From an uncultured Prevotellaceae bacterium (lineage in GTDB: Bacteria; Bacteroidota; Bacteroidia; Bacteroidales; Bacteroidaceae), in NCBI GenBank assembly GCA_900315075.1, contig OMXV01000003.1, positions 1-64,000 on the forward strand: 64,000 nt of DNA, read 5' to 3'. Position numbers and translations under genes: made by a program. The notes beneath the pieces were generated by a model. The model was not told where the DNA came from. It searched no databases and was given only the letters and a program-made list of their open reading frames with translations. This document shows, piece by piece, positions 53,643 to 62,190 of this stretch (the first letter of the stretch is position 1; every line of letters starts with the position of its first letter).

Positions 53643-54988
53643 CAAAACGCAAGACCGTCATTACATACGGCACCTATGATTTGCTTCATCAAGGGCATAT
53701 CAATTTATTGAAGCGTGCCAAGGCATTGGGCAACTATCTTATTGTGGGTGTGACCAATGATAATTTCGACCGTGAGCGTGGAAAACTGAATGTCACCAAC
53801 AATGTACTTGAACGTGTAGAAGCCATCAAGGCAACAGGTTTGGCCGACAAAATTATCATTGAAGATTATTATGGGCAGAAAGTCGATGATATTCAGAAAT
53901 ACAATGTAGATGTGTTTGCCATCGGATCGGACTGGACAGGCAAATTTGACTATCTAAAGGAATATTGCGAGGTAGTGTACCTTCCACGTACAGAAGGTAT
54001 CTCCAGCACGATGTTACGTTCTACCCATCAAGGTATATACCACATTGGAATTGTTGGATGTGGACGTATTGCCAACCGTTTTGTACCTGAAGCAAAATAT
54101 GTCAGTGGTGTAGAGATAACATCTGTATTTCACCCAATTGATGAAGAAGCAAAACAATTTGGTCTGAACCATGGTTTAGATGGATATTCAGACTTTGACA
54201 CTTTTTTGTCATCAGTTGACGCTATTTACATAGCCTCGCCCCACCCCACTCACTATAACTATGCTAAAAGAGCTTTGAAAGCAGGAAAGCATGTTTTATG
54301 TGAAATCCCCATGGTACTAAAAAAGAGTGAAGCTGAGGAGTTGTTCCAGCTTGCGGGGAAAAAAGGTCTCGTGTTGTTGGAAGCCAGTAAGACTGCATTC
54401 TTCCCCGCTTTCACTCATCTTCTCACCATCGTAAAAAGTGGCGCCATTGGTGAAATTGTAGATGTGAGGACATCTTTGTCGAAAATGGTAGAAGGCAATC
54501 TACGTGAATATGACCCGCAACAGGCTGGTGGTGCTCTTACCGAGCACTCTGCTCTCACCTTGATGTCGATATTCAAAATCCTCGGTCTCGACTATAAAGA
54601 CATTCAGTTCTACTCCAAGATGAAGAACAAAGTGGATATATTCACAAAAATAATCCTTAATTATCCTCACGCAGTATCGTCCGTGACACTTGGCATCGGT
54701 GTGAAGACCGAGGGAAATCTTGTCATCTCTGGAACTGAGGGGTATATTTATGTCCCGGCTCCTTGGTGGCTCACAGATTATTTTGAAATACGTTTTGAAA
54801 ACCAAACAAACAACAAAAAGTATTTCTTCAGTTACGACGGTGATGGCCTGAGGTATGAAATACAGGAATTTATTTCGATGATAGCAAACAAGCGGCAAAC
54901 CACCTATCGTCTGCTTCCTAAAGAAGTAATTGCCATGGCTTCTGTCATAGAAAAATACCGTAATAGAGAAAATTTCACTGAAATATAA
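53639..54988 (+). CDS. Cytidylyltransferase (TagD type) fused to Gfo/Idh/MocA oxidoreductase
   Basis: A 449-residue two-domain protein. Residues 1-127 form a TagD-like nucleotidyltransferase: TYGTYDLLHQGHINLLKRA (HxGH at 17-20) and TEGISSTMLR (the ISSTxxLR element). Residues from about 133 form a Gfo/Idh oxidoreductase with a Rossmann motif GIVGCGRIANRF, HYNYAKRALKAGKHVLCEIP and a C-terminal substrate domain. The fusion would couple reduction or oxidation of a small polyol or sugar phosphate with its activation as a CDP derivative. It follows the flippase by an ATG-stop overlap and is followed by an SDR (4-base gap). The substrate is unknown; the LicD context suggests a phospho-polyol donor. 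Confidence 0.88.
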   Translation: MTKRKTVITYGTYDLLHQGHINLLKRAKALGNYLIVGVTNDNFDRERGKLNVTNNVLERVEAIKATGLADKIIIEDYYGQKVDDIQKYNVDVFAIGSDWTGKFDYLKEYCEVVYLPRTEGISSTMLRSTHQGIYHIGIVGCGRIANRFVPEAKYVSGVEITSVFHPIDEEAKQFGLNHGLDGYSDFDTFLSSVDAIYIASPHPTHYNYAKRALKAGKHVLCEIPMVLKKSEAEELFQLAGKKGLVLLEASKTAFFPAFTHLLTIVKSGAIGEIVDVRTSLSKMVEGNLREYDPQQAGGALTEHSALTLMSIFKILGLDYKDIQFYSKMKNKVDIFTKIILNYPHAVSSVTLGIGVKTEGNLVISGTEGYIYVPAPWWLTDYFEIRFENQTNNKKYFFSYDGDGLRYEIQEFISMIANKRQTTYRLLPKEVIAMASVIEKYRNRENFTEI

Positions 54989-54992
54989 GATA

Positions 54993-55739
54993 ATGAAACG
55001 TATTCTGATTGTCGGCGGTGCCAACGGGATAGGCCTTTCTATTGCTATTCAATTGGCCATGCGTCCTGAAACGGAAAAGATATATATCGTTGACAGAGCT
55101 GAATTAAGAAAAGATTATCAAAGTTCTAAGATTCAAAGTCAAGTATTTGACCTCAACAATCAGGATTATTCCATATTTGACCATTTTCCCGACATCGATA
55201 GTCTACTGATTACTGCTGGCTTCGGACAGCTTGCTCTTTTTGAGGATATCCCAGAGGAAATGCTCAACACTTATTTCACAGTCAATACAATAGCACCTAT
55301 ACGCATTATCAAGCATTTCTACGACAAGTTGCTCGGCCACGACAACTTCTATTGTGGTATTATGGTAAGTATTGCTGGTTATTTGTCTTCTCCTTTCTTT
55401 TCTGTTTATGCCGCAACCAAGGCTGCTTTGCGCATATTTATTGAAAGCGTGAATGTTGAACTAATAAAAAGTGGAAGCAACAATAGGATACTCAATGTGT
55501 CGCCAGGAAAAATCAATGGTACAAGTTTCTATAACAAAGAAAGTGATTTGTCGCAGACCATCCCTTTGGCCAAAGACATCATCCATGCAATGGAAGAAAA
55601 GTCCGACTTATTCATTCCGCAGTATGAGGAAATCTACAAGAATGTACTTGAACGCTATCATGCAGATTTCCGTGCCGAAGGAATTCACAGTTATGAATAT
55701 AAAATGAACAGTGGTAGAGTGAAACCAGATAAAGAATAA
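54993..55739 (+). CDS. Short-chain dehydrogenase/reductase
   Basis: A 248-residue Rossmann enzyme. The cofactor-binding GGANGIG (8-14) and active-site Ser with YxxxK (VSIAGYLSSPFFSVYAATKA) are present, so it should be an active NAD(P)-dependent reductase. The substrate is unknown; the position 4 bases after the cytidylyltransferase-oxidoreductase fusion suggests it acts in the same CDP-polyol or sugar pathway. Confidence 0.88.
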   Translation: MKRILIVGGANGIGLSIAIQLAMRPETEKIYIVDRAELRKDYQSSKIQSQVFDLNNQDYSIFDHFPDIDSLLITAGFGQLALFEDIPEEMLNTYFTVNTIAPIRIIKHFYDKLLGHDNFYCGIMVSIAGYLSSPFFSVYAATKAALRIFIESVNVELIKSGSNNRILNVSPGKINGTSFYNKESDLSQTIPLAKDIIHAMEEKSDLFIPQYEEIYKNVLERYHADFRAEGIHSYEYKMNSGRVKPDKE

Positions 55740-55797
55740 ATCTCCCAACACGAGAAGATTCTTATTTTCATTACCATTTTGAAATAATAACATATAC

Positions 55798-57075
55798 ATG
55801 TCTTCATCTAATAAAAGATACAGCATATTTCCATTTTTGATTCTATTGTTGACCTTTGTGTCGGTCAATCAATGGAGTGCTATGCCGATTGGCAACACAT
55901 TAATCATAAATGCACTGAAATTTCTCATATTATACGTTATGATTTATGAGAAATACAAAAACAACATCCAGTTATTTAGTCCACCATACGGCATTGTAGC
56001 CATCTATTTGATTTGGGCGGTAATTGGCATAATAAGAGGATGTTACGTGGCAGAAAACTATTGGGAATGGAAAAACCTCATGAACGATGGACTCATGGTC
56101 ATCTTCCCTATATGCGTATATACTTTTTATGAACCTGAAATACTTCGACGTACACTTAAGGTATGGTATGTATGGGCACTTTTAGCATACGTCGTGTTTT
56201 TCTATTGGCAAACAGATATCTTACAATTCTACTTAGGACCTGTCTATTTTGCAATCTGTTTTATTCCTATTATACCTACTAAACGTTGGAAAATCATATT
56301 TATCGTTTTTTGTATTTTACTGATTACAACTAATATAGAAGATGCAAGAAGCCAATTCCTTAAAGCTGTAGTTGCAACAATTATTTGTTTCTTTTGTCTC
56401 GTACATAGATTTATAGCAAAGTGGATAATCAACTTTTTGTCTTTTGCATTAATCATCGCCCCCTTTGTTTTTTTAATATTGGCTCTTACAGATGAATATA
56501 ATGTCTTTATAGAGACAGAAGATAAATATGAAGGACAATACGTTTCGGAACAATATAAGGAAGGCAGTTTTAAAGAGTATGATATTTCAAGCGACACCCG
56601 AACTTTCATCTATACTGAAGTTATTAATTCAGCATTTAAAAATGAATATGTGACCTTTGGGCGTACACCTGCTCGAGGTAATGACACCGAGGTGTTTTAT
56701 GATTTAGCAGACGAGATGCAAGCCACCCATGCTGTAGAGAACATCAAGCACGAACGTCCTAAAAATGAGGTGTGTTTTCCAAATATTTTCACATGGCTTG
56801 GCATAGTGGGACTTATTTTGTATATGGGCATATATATTGTTGCTGCTTTCTATGGTCTATTCAAGTCTAATAATTTCTATGTAAAGATGTGTGGACTTGT
56901 AACATCATTTAATTTCCTCTTCTGTTGGATTGAAAACACCACAGCCTTTGACATTCTCAATTTGACATATTGGATTTTTATTTCTATCTGTCTGTCAAAG
57001 AAGTATCGTGAGATGAATAATGAAGAATTTAAAGCATGGTTTGCAACCATTTTTAAAAGGCCAGAAACAAAATGA
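55798..57075 (+). CDS. O-antigen polymerase-like membrane protein (Wzy type)
   Basis: A 425-residue membrane protein with about 10-12 helices and a large loop (about 225-320) containing SDTRTFIYTEVINSAFKNEY, the kind of periplasmic loop seen in Wzy polymerases. Its overall layout fits a polymerase that joins glycan repeats outside the inner membrane. Sequence motifs are weak in this group, so the call rests on layout and context. The gene is visibly more AT-rich than its neighbours, as is usual for variable glycan genes acquired by transfer. Its stop codon overlaps the next gene's ATG (ATGA). Confidence 0.75.
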   Translation: MSSSNKRYSIFPFLILLLTFVSVNQWSAMPIGNTLIINALKFLILYVMIYEKYKNNIQLFSPPYGIVAIYLIWAVIGIIRGCYVAENYWEWKNLMNDGLMVIFPICVYTFYEPEILRRTLKVWYVWALLAYVVFFYWQTDILQFYLGPVYFAICFIPIIPTKRWKIIFIVFCILLITTNIEDARSQFLKAVVATIICFFCLVHRFIAKWIINFLSFALIIAPFVFLILALTDEYNVFIETEDKYEGQYVSEQYKEGSFKEYDISSDTRTFIYTEVINSAFKNEYVTFGRTPARGNDTEVFYDLADEMQATHAVENIKHERPKNEVCFPNIFTWLGIVGLILYMGIYIVAAFYGLFKSNNFYVKMCGLVTSFNFLFCWIENTTAFDILNLTYWIFISICLSKKYREMNNEEFKAWFATIFKRPETK

Positions 57076-58349
57076 GAATCTTATGGTTGTCAGCAACAAA
57101 TGGGCTATTTACTTCTTCTAACAGCCCATGTTATAATGGTGGTGGATGGATTTCATCACTTCAAAAACTTGTTGAAACATGTAATGACTTGCAGTTGGGC
57201 TTTGCATTTTTATCTACTGATTCTTCACAACGTGTCACACAAGGTAAAACAATTTATTATCCTTTGTACAATCCCCCACTTTCAAAGAAAGACAAAATTA
57301 TAAAATATTATTTGGGCTATAAACATCAGGATAATGAACATTACCTTCCTCAAATCCAGGATGTTATCACTGATTTTAAACCAGATATTATACATTTATT
57401 TGGGTTAGAAAACCCTCTTTCTATAATATTGGGAAAAACGAGCATACCTGTTATCGTCCATATTCAAGGATTATTATTACCCTACGATAATGCATTCTAT
57501 CCCCCTAATATCAATCGCCATTCATTTCTATGGCCTCCAAGTCTGAGAGAATGGATTCTTCGTAATGGTTTTATTTATGCAAAAAAACATATGCATGCTC
57601 GTGCGCTCAATGAACACAAATTGTTTCTTTCTGCAAAGTATTTTATGGGGCGTACGATTTGGGATAGACAAATGTCAAGTTTGTTGTCAGGAGGGGCTTC
57701 TTACTTTCATGTTGATGAAGTTCTTCGTGATACATTCTATGAAAAAAGCGGTAGTTGGAAACCGACAAAAGGCAAATTCACCATCTCTTCCACAATTTCT
57801 GAAACCGTTTATAAAGGGCTTGATGTAGTATTAAAAACAGCAAATCTTCTAAAAGGTCTCGTTTCTTTTGATTTTGAATGGCATATCATCGGAATATCCC
57901 CTTCATCAAGACTTGTTAGATTTTACGAACGTGCCACACAAGTAAAAAGCAATGAAGTGAATGTAATATATGATGGCATTCAGAATGAACTTGGTGTTTC
58001 AACCATATTATTACAATCTGATGTTTATATTCATCCATCCTACATTGACAACAGCCCTAACAGCCTCTGTGAAGCACAAATGCTCGGGGTACCTGTTATT
58101 GGCAGTTATGTGGGTGGCATACCCAGCCTAATTACTGACCAGATATCAGGCATTTTATCCCCTGCTAATGCTCCTTATGAACTGGCATACCATATAAAGA
58201 ATCTACATAATAATTCCGACCTGGCTACTAAGCTAAGCAAAGGAGGTACTGCAGAGGCCCAACGACGTCATGACCGTACTGCCATTGTAAACAGTTTAAT
58301 TGAAACTTATAAATCAGTTATTCATGGGGTTGATTTACAGAATAATTAG
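57072..58349 (+). CDS. GT4-type glycosyltransferase
   Basis: A 425-residue GT-B enzyme for glycan side-chain or backbone assembly. The N-terminal half has a loop TSSNSPCYNGGGWISSLQKL and the C-terminal half has the donor-binding pattern VYIHPSYIDNSPNSLCEAQM followed by LGVPVIGSYVGGIPSLI, close to the GT4 E-x7-E motif. Donor and acceptor sugars cannot be inferred. It overlaps the polymerase gene by 4 bases and the following acyltransferase gene by about 26 bases. Confidence 0.87.
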   Translation: MRILWLSATNGLFTSSNSPCYNGGGWISSLQKLVETCNDLQLGFAFLSTDSSQRVTQGKTIYYPLYNPPLSKKDKIIKYYLGYKHQDNEHYLPQIQDVITDFKPDIIHLFGLENPLSIILGKTSIPVIVHIQGLLLPYDNAFYPPNINRHSFLWPPSLREWILRNGFIYAKKHMHARALNEHKLFLSAKYFMGRTIWDRQMSSLLSGGASYFHVDEVLRDTFYEKSGSWKPTKGKFTISSTISETVYKGLDVVLKTANLLKGLVSFDFEWHIIGISPSSRLVRFYERATQVKSNEVNVIYDGIQNELGVSTILLQSDVYIHPSYIDNSPNSLCEAQMLGVPVIGSYVGGIPSLITDQISGILSPANAPYELAYHIKNLHNNSDLATKLSKGGTAEAQRRHDRTAIVNSLIETYKSVIHGVDLQNN

Positions 58350-58926
58350 AAAAATATTCTTTATTGTGAGTACCCATTTGTGTCATTTGCGCACAAAATG
58401 TATTATGTCGTGGTTGGGGGTAAAACATTCAAGCTTCAAAACCACAGGCATTCCCCATTTCACTATTTGCCGTGGTGGTCAAATGACAATTGGAGACGCT
58501 TTCAACATGCATAATACCATCCAAGGCAATCCTATTGGATGCTATGAACGATGCACTTTTTTTGTTGGTAATGATGCTCATCTTTGTATAGGCAGTCATG
58601 TCGGCATTTCACAAACAGCTCTCATAGCAATAACTAATATAACAATTAAAGACAATGTGAAAATTGGAGGAGGCACATGTATTTACACTTCTGATTTCCA
58701 TTCATTGGATCCAATTATTCGAAGAGGCACTGATGACATTCTAAATCGCAATAATGCTCCTGTAGTTATTGAGGAGGACGTATTTATTGGAGCTCGATGT
58801 ATTATCCTCAAAGGTGTGACTATTGGCAGAAATTCCATAATAGGTGCAGGATCTGTGGTTACACACTCCATACCACCTAATCAAATCTGGGGAGGAAATC
58901 CTGCTGTATTCATACGTAATTTATAA
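58324..58926 (+). CDS. Hexapeptide-repeat acyltransferase
   Basis: A 200-residue left-handed beta-helix enzyme of the xenobiotic/maltose acetyltransferase type that adds acetyl or another acyl group to a sugar. Repeats of the form [LIV]-G-x4 are visible: MTIGDAFNMHNTI, CIGSHVGISQTALI, VFIGARCIILKGVTIG, SIIGAGSVVTHSI. The end is PPNQIWGGNPAVFIRNL. The ATG at 58324 is preferred to a TTG at 58300, and it overlaps the glycosyltransferase gene. Acceptor unknown. Confidence 0.87.
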   Translation: MGLIYRIIRKIFFIVSTHLCHLRTKCIMSWLGVKHSSFKTTGIPHFTICRGGQMTIGDAFNMHNTIQGNPIGCYERCTFFVGNDAHLCIGSHVGISQTALIAITNITIKDNVKIGGGTCIYTSDFHSLDPIIRRGTDDILNRNNAPVVIEEDVFIGARCIILKGVTIGRNSIIGAGSVVTHSIPPNQIWGGNPAVFIRNL

Positions 58927-58928
58927 TT

Positions 58929-59786
58929 ATGCATCGAATAGCAGTACTAATCACTTGTTTCAACCGACGTGAAAAGACATTGCAATGTTTAAGGTTGATT
59001 TCAAGTCAGAAGACAATACCTAATATAGAAACCAACGTCTTTATTGTTGACGGAGGGTCTTCAGATGGAACTCCAGAGGCAATACAGAAAGCCTTTCCAA
59101 AAGTAAAGGTCAAAGTTGAGGAAGGGCTATATTGGGCTGGTGGAATGAGAGAAGCATGGAAGATGGCGGCAGATGAGGGAGATTATGATTATTATCTGCT
59201 GCTTAACGACGACACTGCCATCTACGACACCTGTATAGAAAAGCTTATTGAGTCGGCAGAGGCATGTTGTGAGAAATTCGGTCGATATGGGATAGTCATT
59301 GGTAGTACATGTTCCCAAGATAGTCATCAATTAACATACGGTGGTCGAAAACTCACAAGTCGTTCAAGAAGTAAGAGTGAAATGATCGACCCTCTGAAAG
59401 GTGATCTACAATCATGTGAACTCGGCAATGGTAACATCATGTTTGTGCACCAAAGTGTTTATAATGAAATTGGTGGTCTCAGCGACAAATATACGCATGG
59501 CATAGCCGACTATGATTATACATTGCGAGCATCCGATACAGGAATCCCCGTAGTCGTAGCACAAGGCTATTTTGGTGAATGCGAAAGAGACCATGGCAAC
59601 AATTGGATGTCGGCAAAGAGTAGCCTTAAACGAAGAATAGACTATTTATACAGCCCTAAGGGACTGGCATATCATGAATACCTTGGATATATCAAGACCT
59701 TTTTCCCAAAAGAGTATTTTTCTTCAAAAATCAAGCTATGGGCAAAGACCTTGTTCCCATTTATTTGGGATATCAGCAAGAAGTAG
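58929..59786 (+). CDS. GT2 glycosyltransferase
   Basis: A 285-residue GT-A enzyme: AVLITCFNRREKTLQCL at the N-terminus, VDGGSSDGTPEAI, the acceptor/donor segment GLYWAGGMREAWKMA, and the metal-binding LLLNDDTAIYD (about 94-104). Similar enzymes (rhamnosyl- or galactofuranosyltransferase-like GT2) assemble glycan side chains. It starts 2 bases after the acyltransferase and is followed by a repeat-bearing gap before the next glycosyltransferase. Confidence 0.88.
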   Translation: MHRIAVLITCFNRREKTLQCLRLISSQKTIPNIETNVFIVDGGSSDGTPEAIQKAFPKVKVKVEEGLYWAGGMREAWKMAADEGDYDYYLLLNDDTAIYDTCIEKLIESAEACCEKFGRYGIVIGSTCSQDSHQLTYGGRKLTSRSRSKSEMIDPLKGDLQSCELGNGNIMFVHQSVYNEIGGLSDKYTHGIADYDYTLRASDTGIPVVVAQGYFGECERDHGNNWMSAKSSLKRRIDYLYSPKGLAYHEYLGYIKTFFPKEYFSSKIKLWAKTLFPFIWDISKK

Positions 59787-59814
59787 AACATAAAAGCATT
59801 ATTTTCATCAAATA

Positions 59815-59852
59815 ACTTGTCATTTTGTCAACTCGTCAACTTGTCAACTCGG
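59815..59852. repeat. GTCAACTCG repeat tract that contains the next gene's start
   Basis: AACTTGTCATTTTGTCAACT is followed by CGTCAACTTGTCAACTCGG. The word TTGTCAACTCGTCAACTT (59825-59842) is identical to 3883-3900. The only usable start codons for the following glycosyltransferase fall inside it. Confidence 0.75.
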
Positions 59853-60760
59853 ATAATTTAGCTCCCATTATTGTTGTTGCATTCAACCGTCCTGAATTAT
59901 TCAAGGCTACACTTGGGTCATTAAAAGTAAATCCACTCGCTACGGAGTCGGATTTATATATATACATTGATGGGGTTCGTGAGAATCATAGCGAAGACAA
60001 AGAAAAGGTGGATGATGTAATTGCTATTGCAAATAAAGCTGATGGTTTTAAAAAAATAATCGTACGCCCATCATCACGCAACAAAGGCTTAGCAAAATCT
60101 ATCATTGGTGCTGCCACAGAAATACTGAATGTATATGGCAAAGTGATAGTTATAGAAGATGATCTCTATCTGTCACCCAGTTTCCTCACATACATGAATA
60201 TCATGCTCCAGGAATATGAGAATGACCAACGCGTTATGCAAATAACGGGATTTGGACCATTAATAAGGCATTCCGAGCGCTATGACTTCGACCATTACCT
60301 CACAAAGCGTGCTCATTCCTGGACTTGGGGTACTTGGAAAGACAGATGGGAGACCATTGACTGGGAGGTAAAGGATTTTGATGAATTGGCTTCATCAAAA
60401 AAGAAGCAAAATGCCCTTAACAAGAATGGAAGTGACCTCTATAAGATGTTAAAAGGATGGAAGACTGGGCAGAATAATTCTTGGTATATTCGCTTTCATT
60501 ATGCTATGCATAAGCAAGGTCGTTATTCTGTTGCTCCACTCCACTCTTTAGTGAGGAATGACGGGTTTGGTGTCAATGCGACCCATTGCAATGTTTATAA
60601 TCGCTACAAGACTGATTTCCAGGAGGAATACAAAGCGAACTGGAATCTGTCGAGTGGACACGAATGGAATGAGATAATCGATAAGGAATCCACTCGTTTT
60701 TGGAGCATCCCCTATCGTATCTATGGAAAAATTCGCACATTATTGGAAAAATGGATTTAG
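59825..60760 (+). CDS. Glycosyltransferase, GT-A type, with a repeat-derived start
   Basis: About 300 residues with a GT-A-like core: [20 protein letters not shown], the DID-like [32 protein letters not shown] (metal site) and [14 protein letters not shown]. The glycosyltransferase begins at about residue 12 ([13 protein letters not shown]). The codons before it (STRQLVNS) come from the intergenic repeat, and the sole possible starts are TTG at 59825 or ATT at 59822 after an in-frame TAA at 59813-59815. The true start, or the natural ATG, may have been lost. It overlaps the following acyltransferase gene by 10 bases. Confidence 0.8.
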   Translation: MSTRQLVNSDNLAPIIVVAFNRPELFKATLGSLKVNPLATESDLYIYIDGVRENHSEDKEKVDDVIAIANKADGFKKIIVRPSSRNKGLAKSIIGAATEILNVYGKVIVIEDDLYLSPSFLTYMNIMLQEYENDQRVMQITGFGPLIRHSERYDFDHYLTKRAHSWTWGTWKDRWETIDWEVKDFDELASSKKKQNALNKNGSDLYKMLKGWKTGQNNSWYIRFHYAMHKQGRYSVAPLHSLVRNDGFGVNATHCNVYNRYKTDFQEEYKANWNLSSGHEWNEIIDKESTRFWSIPYRIYGKIRTLLEKWI

Positions 60761-61338
60761 AGAACAATGTAATACCCGGCCAGTCGAAGCCTATAAGATT
60801 TATCCGAAGGATATGCAACACCATTAGAACGTGGTATATGCTATCTAAATATCGGTTTATCAACACAAGCAAACATAAAAATGGCTTGCTCAGGATTCCT
60901 ACATCCACTAAAATTTGGGCTCCACACAAGCATGTGGTTTTTGGTCATCATGTACAATTTGGGCAGAATTGCCGAATACAATGCGATATAGAGATTGGAA
61001 GTTATGTATTGGTAGCTTCTAATGTATCATTCGTAGGCAAAGATGATCATCTGGTTGATTTGCCTGGCAAAACCATATGGAACTCTGGGCGCGGAGACAA
61101 TTACAAGACCATAGTAGGCAATGATGTTTGGATTGGGCATGGAGCGATTATCATCGGAGGTGTTACGATAGGTGATGGTGCTATCATTGCTGCAGGTTCA
61201 GTAGTGACAAAGGATGTCGCCCCATGTAGCATTGTTGGTGGCAATCCTGCAAGATTCATAAGAGACAGGTTCAAAAATGAGCAAGATAAGGAAAAGCATC
61301 TACACTATTTGCACACATCCCCGGAATTTGGTAGTTAG
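60751..61338 (+). CDS. Hexapeptide-repeat acyltransferase
   Basis: A 195-residue second beta-helix acyltransferase in the locus, not closely similar to the one at 58324. Visible repeats: [62 protein letters not shown], with [15 protein letters not shown] after the helix. The ATG at 60751 is chosen, 10 bases before the stop of the glycosyltransferase gene. Probably O-acetylates the glycan. Confidence 0.86.
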   Translation: MDLENNVIPGQSKPIRFIRRICNTIRTWYMLSKYRFINTSKHKNGLLRIPTSTKIWAPHKHVVFGHHVQFGQNCRIQCDIEIGSYVLVASNVSFVGKDDHLVDLPGKTIWNSGRGDNYKTIVGNDVWIGHGAIIIGGVTIGDGAIIAAGSVVTKDVAPCSIVGGNPARFIRDRFKNEQDKEKHLHYLHTSPEFGS

Positions 61339-61365
61339 TTAAACAATACAACGACATCCTGCACC

Positions 61366-61440
61366 AGTTGCAATGTCCAAAACTTCTAAATTCCTAAACT
61401 CCCTGCCTCTCAAACTTCCTAACTCCTAATATAATAATCT
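61366..61440. repeat. Intergenic repeat tract upstream of the WecG/TagA-type gene
   Basis: The unit pattern CTTCTAAATTCCTAAACTCC (about 61378-61397), then CTTCCTAACTCC (about 61418-61429), is the complement of the TAGGAGTT(T/C) units at 33734-33763 and 3804-3831. The gap to the next gene (61339-61450) holds no other feature. Confidence 0.6.
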
Positions 61441-61450
61441 CAATCTTCAG

Positions 61451-62185
61451 ATGAAAGTAGAAAACGGTTGTCTTATTTTCGACGGCTACACTTTAATAAA
61501 AGACTCACTCGATGTAGTGCCAATTGATGGTAAGAGTTTAGTGAACACAATCAGTCCCAACAGTTATGGTTTGGCTGTACATGATAATGAAATGATGGAA
61601 GCCTTGAAAGGCTCTGACTATTTGGTGCTTGACGGAGTTTATTTTGGTTGGTGGCCTTTGTTACGATATGGCAAACGTGCTCGCCGAATCACTGGATGGG
61701 ATTGTTTTGTATATTATGCCAACCGACTTAATCAGACAGGTGGACGGATGTTTTTCTTAGGTTCGACCGAAGAAACTTTGGCAAAAATCAAAAAGCGGAT
61801 GGAGAAAGACTACCCTAATGTGATTGTTGAAACTTTCTCTCCACCTTTCAAATCATCCTTCGATGATGAAGACAACAAAGCTATGCATAGTGCAATCAAT
61901 GCATTCAATCCAGATGTCTTATGTGTAGGGATGACTGCCCCTAAGCAAGAGAAATGGAGTTACCAGAATTTTTCTCATTTGAATGTTCATGTGAGTATCT
62001 CCATCGGAAATGTTTTTGACTGGTATGCCGGCAACTCACGCCGCCCTTCACTTTTTTGGCAGAAGATAGGTATGGAATGGCTTGCCAGAATCTTCATGCG
62101 TCCTGAGATTTTCCGAAGGAATATTGGGAACCAGATGCTATTCTTCTGGCATCTCTTATTAAGATTATTAAGAATTAAAAAATAA
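61451..62185 (+). CDS. WecG/TagA/CpsF-family glycosyltransferase
   Basis: A 244-residue GT26-family enzyme that typically adds an N-acetylmannosamine-type or related sugar to a lipid-linked precursor, often the second sugar of a repeat. Signatures: LVLDGVYFGWWPLLRYGKR near the N-terminus, RMFFLGSTEETLAKIKKRM and DVLCVGMTAPKQEKW (about 155-169), then ISIGNVFDWYAGNSRRP. The N-terminal Asp is probably catalytic. No initiating transferase is encoded in this window. The next gene starts 5 bases later. Confidence 0.9.
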   Translation: MKVENGCLIFDGYTLIKDSLDVVPIDGKSLVNTISPNSYGLAVHDNEMMEALKGSDYLVLDGVYFGWWPLLRYGKRARRITGWDCFVYYANRLNQTGGRMFFLGSTEETLAKIKKRMEKDYPNVIVETFSPPFKSSFDDEDNKAMHSAINAFNPDVLCVGMTAPKQEKWSYQNFSHLNVHVSISIGNVFDWYAGNSRRPSLFWQKIGMEWLARIFMRPEIFRRNIGNQMLFFWHLLLRLLRIKK

Positions 62186-62190
62186 AAGAA

